A stretch of 64,000 bases of DNA. Origin: Trichoplusia ni (Eukaryota > Arthropoda > Insecta > Lepidoptera > Noctuidae). Positions 62,099 to 64,000 of the stretch are shown here, in pieces. A program made the position numbers and the translations under genes. The number at the start of each line of letters is the position of its first letter. Within the stretch, counting starts at the first letter, position 1. The DNA lies in NCBI RefSeq assembly GCF_003590095.1, contig NC_039479.1, forward strand, positions 3,968,001 through 4,032,000, written 5' to 3'. The notes under the pieces were generated by a model, which worked only from the letters and a program-made list of their open reading frames with translations, was not told the DNA's origin and did no database searches.

Positions 62099-62914
62099 GC
62101 AGATAATTACCTGACGTCTCAGTGGCGCTGTCTGGAAAAAGCTGTTAAGGTAGATCGATTGCTTTTAGCAGATATAAAAATAATATTGACATAAACTGGT
62201 GTCTTTATTCCATAGAAAAATACTCGCTTCAAATATATTAACTAAGTACCTATTTAATATTAAAATGTATTCACGTATTTAAACATTATAACGTTATTAA
62301 ATTACTCTACACATGTGATAGTCTAGACTTATAAAAAAATATAAAAACCAACTTTCTCATACGTTAATGAAAATAAGAATTTCCACATTTGCATAAACCA
62401 GTTGCTAGGCTGGCTAGACACCTTTTTATGAATCGAGTAATTTCTGTGAACCGATCGCACAAGCTGATTCACTGAGTAAATCAATATAACATAGGTATAT
62501 GTTTTCTGAGAAACGAATCTGGATTTCGAGTGATATCCATCTTGAGTGAGCGATACTTTAGAACAGATCTACAAATAAACTAGCTATAAATGTGTCTGGG
62601 CAATTTGGGCCTGTATTGTACCTGGTAGGCTGGTAGGATGGTAAGTGTGTATGGCCGTTCTTCTTAGAAGTAGGGTATTTTAGGTAGCCGCAAATAAATA
62701 GACATAAAGCAGTAAAACTCTGGCTAGTTACCGAATGTGGCACACGTGTGTTTCTAGGTGGAGATACACTGAACAAAGAATTACCTAGATATATGACTAC
62801 TGTAAATTGTCGACGTAAAAAACCTTTTATTTTAGTAACACCTGTATTTCTTAGAGGCCTTCTATTAGCAGTTGGTAGTAATAGGTGAAGAATTAAAATT
62901 GATTAATTATTTAC

Positions 62915-63100
62915 CTTTAAATTAAATAATGAAGCAGTATTTTGTAATTGGACGTTATCGTTTGATGTTATAAATATAATAAGTTCTAAAATAGAATGTA
63001 TAATAGTATAGTATCCACTAAGCAGATAATCACTATGATTAAAAGCTTCACGTATGACTCTGACCACCTCTCTTAAATTGCCGTGCTCTACTGGGTCCAT
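62915..63100 (-). CDS. First exon of unrecognised gene (candidate)
   Basis: An ATG at 63100-63098 in good context (CACTATGG) opens 62 codons to a donor at TTAAAG|GTAAAT, phase 0. The product begins MDPVEHGNLREVVRVIREAF, followed by a hydrophobic segment (YYTIIHSILELIIFI) that could be a buried helix. Phase matches the candidate exon at 52712-52867, about 10 kb downstream. I recognise no family. Helical, HEAT-like packing is conceivable but not shown, and a chance frame cannot be excluded. Confidence 0.35.
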
Positions 63101-64000
63101 AGTGTAATATACTAATATTATGTAACACCTTTTCAATACATGGAGTGCAATAAAAGTATTGAGTATTGGCTAAAGAAGCATTGCCATTTAAGTACAATTG
63201 AACAAAATACAAAAACAAAACACAACACTATTATTGACAACAAAATCTCACACAAATCGATGCGGAATTCCGAATGCATCACTCTTATTCAGAGCACAAG
63301 CCTCATTGCATTACAAATTCTTATTCATATCAATCCGCGCCGAGTAAGACTCGGTGCGAATGTAAAAGTAACTCGCGAATAATATTTAACGTTCCATTTC
63401 ACGTGAAGGTAATTTCTGAACGAACCGAGTCTGGAACATATCATTTACGCTTTATAGTAATCAGTAATCTATCGACTGGACTCAGCACCGGCCGCGATTT
63501 ATTTTAACAACATATATTTTAAACTTTTTGTATGTACTGGTTGAGTAAAACGAGATAAAATCGTGATTTTGTTTTTTACGACTCCCACATTAAGTCGTTT
63601 AAGTCCACAAAGACACCTAGACTCAGGACAAGCAAGCATTTATAAATGGGAATCGAATCCGCGAAAGGTTGCGCATATTGGGTTTGGCGTGTTGACCTCA
63701 ACCACTCGGTTATCCGTGCAGTCTTTGAAAGTTTCTCCACATCAATGATATTTCACTTAATCCTGGATGTTCTACCTACTACTTTCTACAATCTATAAAA
63801 CTGAACGAATATCTCTTACGTATGTGAGACGGCAAAAGTCATGTGACTTATCGATGATGATGAAAGCAAATTTATATGCACGCATAAATACATACATATC
63901 ACTTTTCACTGTTAGCCTGGTAAAACCACAATTTTTAACAGCTTACAATTTTCTTTTCTAGCATCTCTTTCTCTACATTTTGCTTAAATGAAGTAGAGTG
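63101..64000. other. Spacer at window end
   Basis: AT-rich sequence with one SINE copy (63597-63725). Nothing else recognised. Confidence 0.5.
63597..63725 (-). mobile_element. tRNA-derived SINE (minus strand)
   Basis: The minus strand reads GATAACCGAGTGGTTGAGGT, AACACGCCAAACCCA, B-box-like GGATTCGATTCCCA, AATGCTTGCTTGTCCTGAGT and GGTGTCTTTGTG, the same order as the other copies. Confidence 0.7.

Larger units (their letters stand above)
52868..62914. other. Spacer or intron between the two candidate exons
   Basis: 10 kb with no recognised gene. It holds a hairpin at 55906-55943, a decayed GGGTTCCG...GGAACCCTA repeat at about 55600-55690, a GATA-word cluster (56833-56940) with a GC-raised neighbour (56640-56760), a CpG-rich patch at 57185-57300, GC-raised stretches at 57950-58240 and 61460-61620, palindromes at 59064 and 62078, a SINE (60298) and a Helitron-like element (60512). 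A plus-strand frame at 56140-56433 has an acceptor-like tract but is not convincing. Confidence 0.4.

Noticed and set aside
1..64000. Defence system, gene cluster for biosynthesis, viral insertion or CRISPR array
   Set aside because: No signature genes or repeat-spacer structure were seen; the window is ordinary insect nuclear DNA.

Overview
This window looks like nuclear DNA from a moth or butterfly, quite possibly a noctuoid, although I cannot fix the species. Introns and spacers are AT-rich, splice sites are canonical GT-AG, and the coding exons include very GC-rich ones. The repeats are short tRNA-derived SINEs and small Helitron-like elements with 5'-TC and CTAG-3' ends, both common in Lepidoptera. 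There are no bacterial-type operons, rRNA genes, canonical tRNA genes or CRISPR arrays.

Three genes can be read with confidence and their exons join in phase. (1) Bases 1-2417, minus strand: the 5' part of a protein arginine N-methyltransferase resembling Drosophila Art8 or PRMT6; its last exons lie before the window. (2) Bases 3125-9336, plus strand: a complete 14-exon Mad1 gene of the spindle assembly checkpoint, 719 residues, with a Mad2-binding motif, an RLK motif and the conserved C-terminal domain. It starts head-to-head with the methyltransferase across about 0.7 kb. (3) Bases 14080-41552, minus strand: a complete follistatin gene with six coding exons and 324 residues. It has a signal peptide, an N-terminal 6-Cys domain, three 10-Cys follistatin modules and a short tail, one module per exon and every intron in phase 1. 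Mad1 and follistatin converge across 4.7 kb. Follistatin intron 1 is 13.9 kb long and holds several GC-rich patches that could be regulatory.

From 41.9 kb to the end no known gene is recognisable. Two exon-like stretches on the minus strand (62915-63100 and 52712-52867) have an ATG or splice acceptor, splice donors and matching phase 0, and may belong to one unrecognised gene; a third possible exon lies near 49.1-49.3 kb. The rest is AT-rich spacer with dispersed repeats, hairpins and GC-raised patches. Well-bounded mobile elements include an 846-bp non-autonomous hAT element with a perfect 8-bp target duplication, into which a Helitron-like element has inserted.

The genes do not form one pathway: the window joins a chromatin or RNA-modifying enzyme, a mitotic checkpoint scaffold and a secreted antagonist of TGF-beta-family ligands. 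All reading was by eye; no searches were run.
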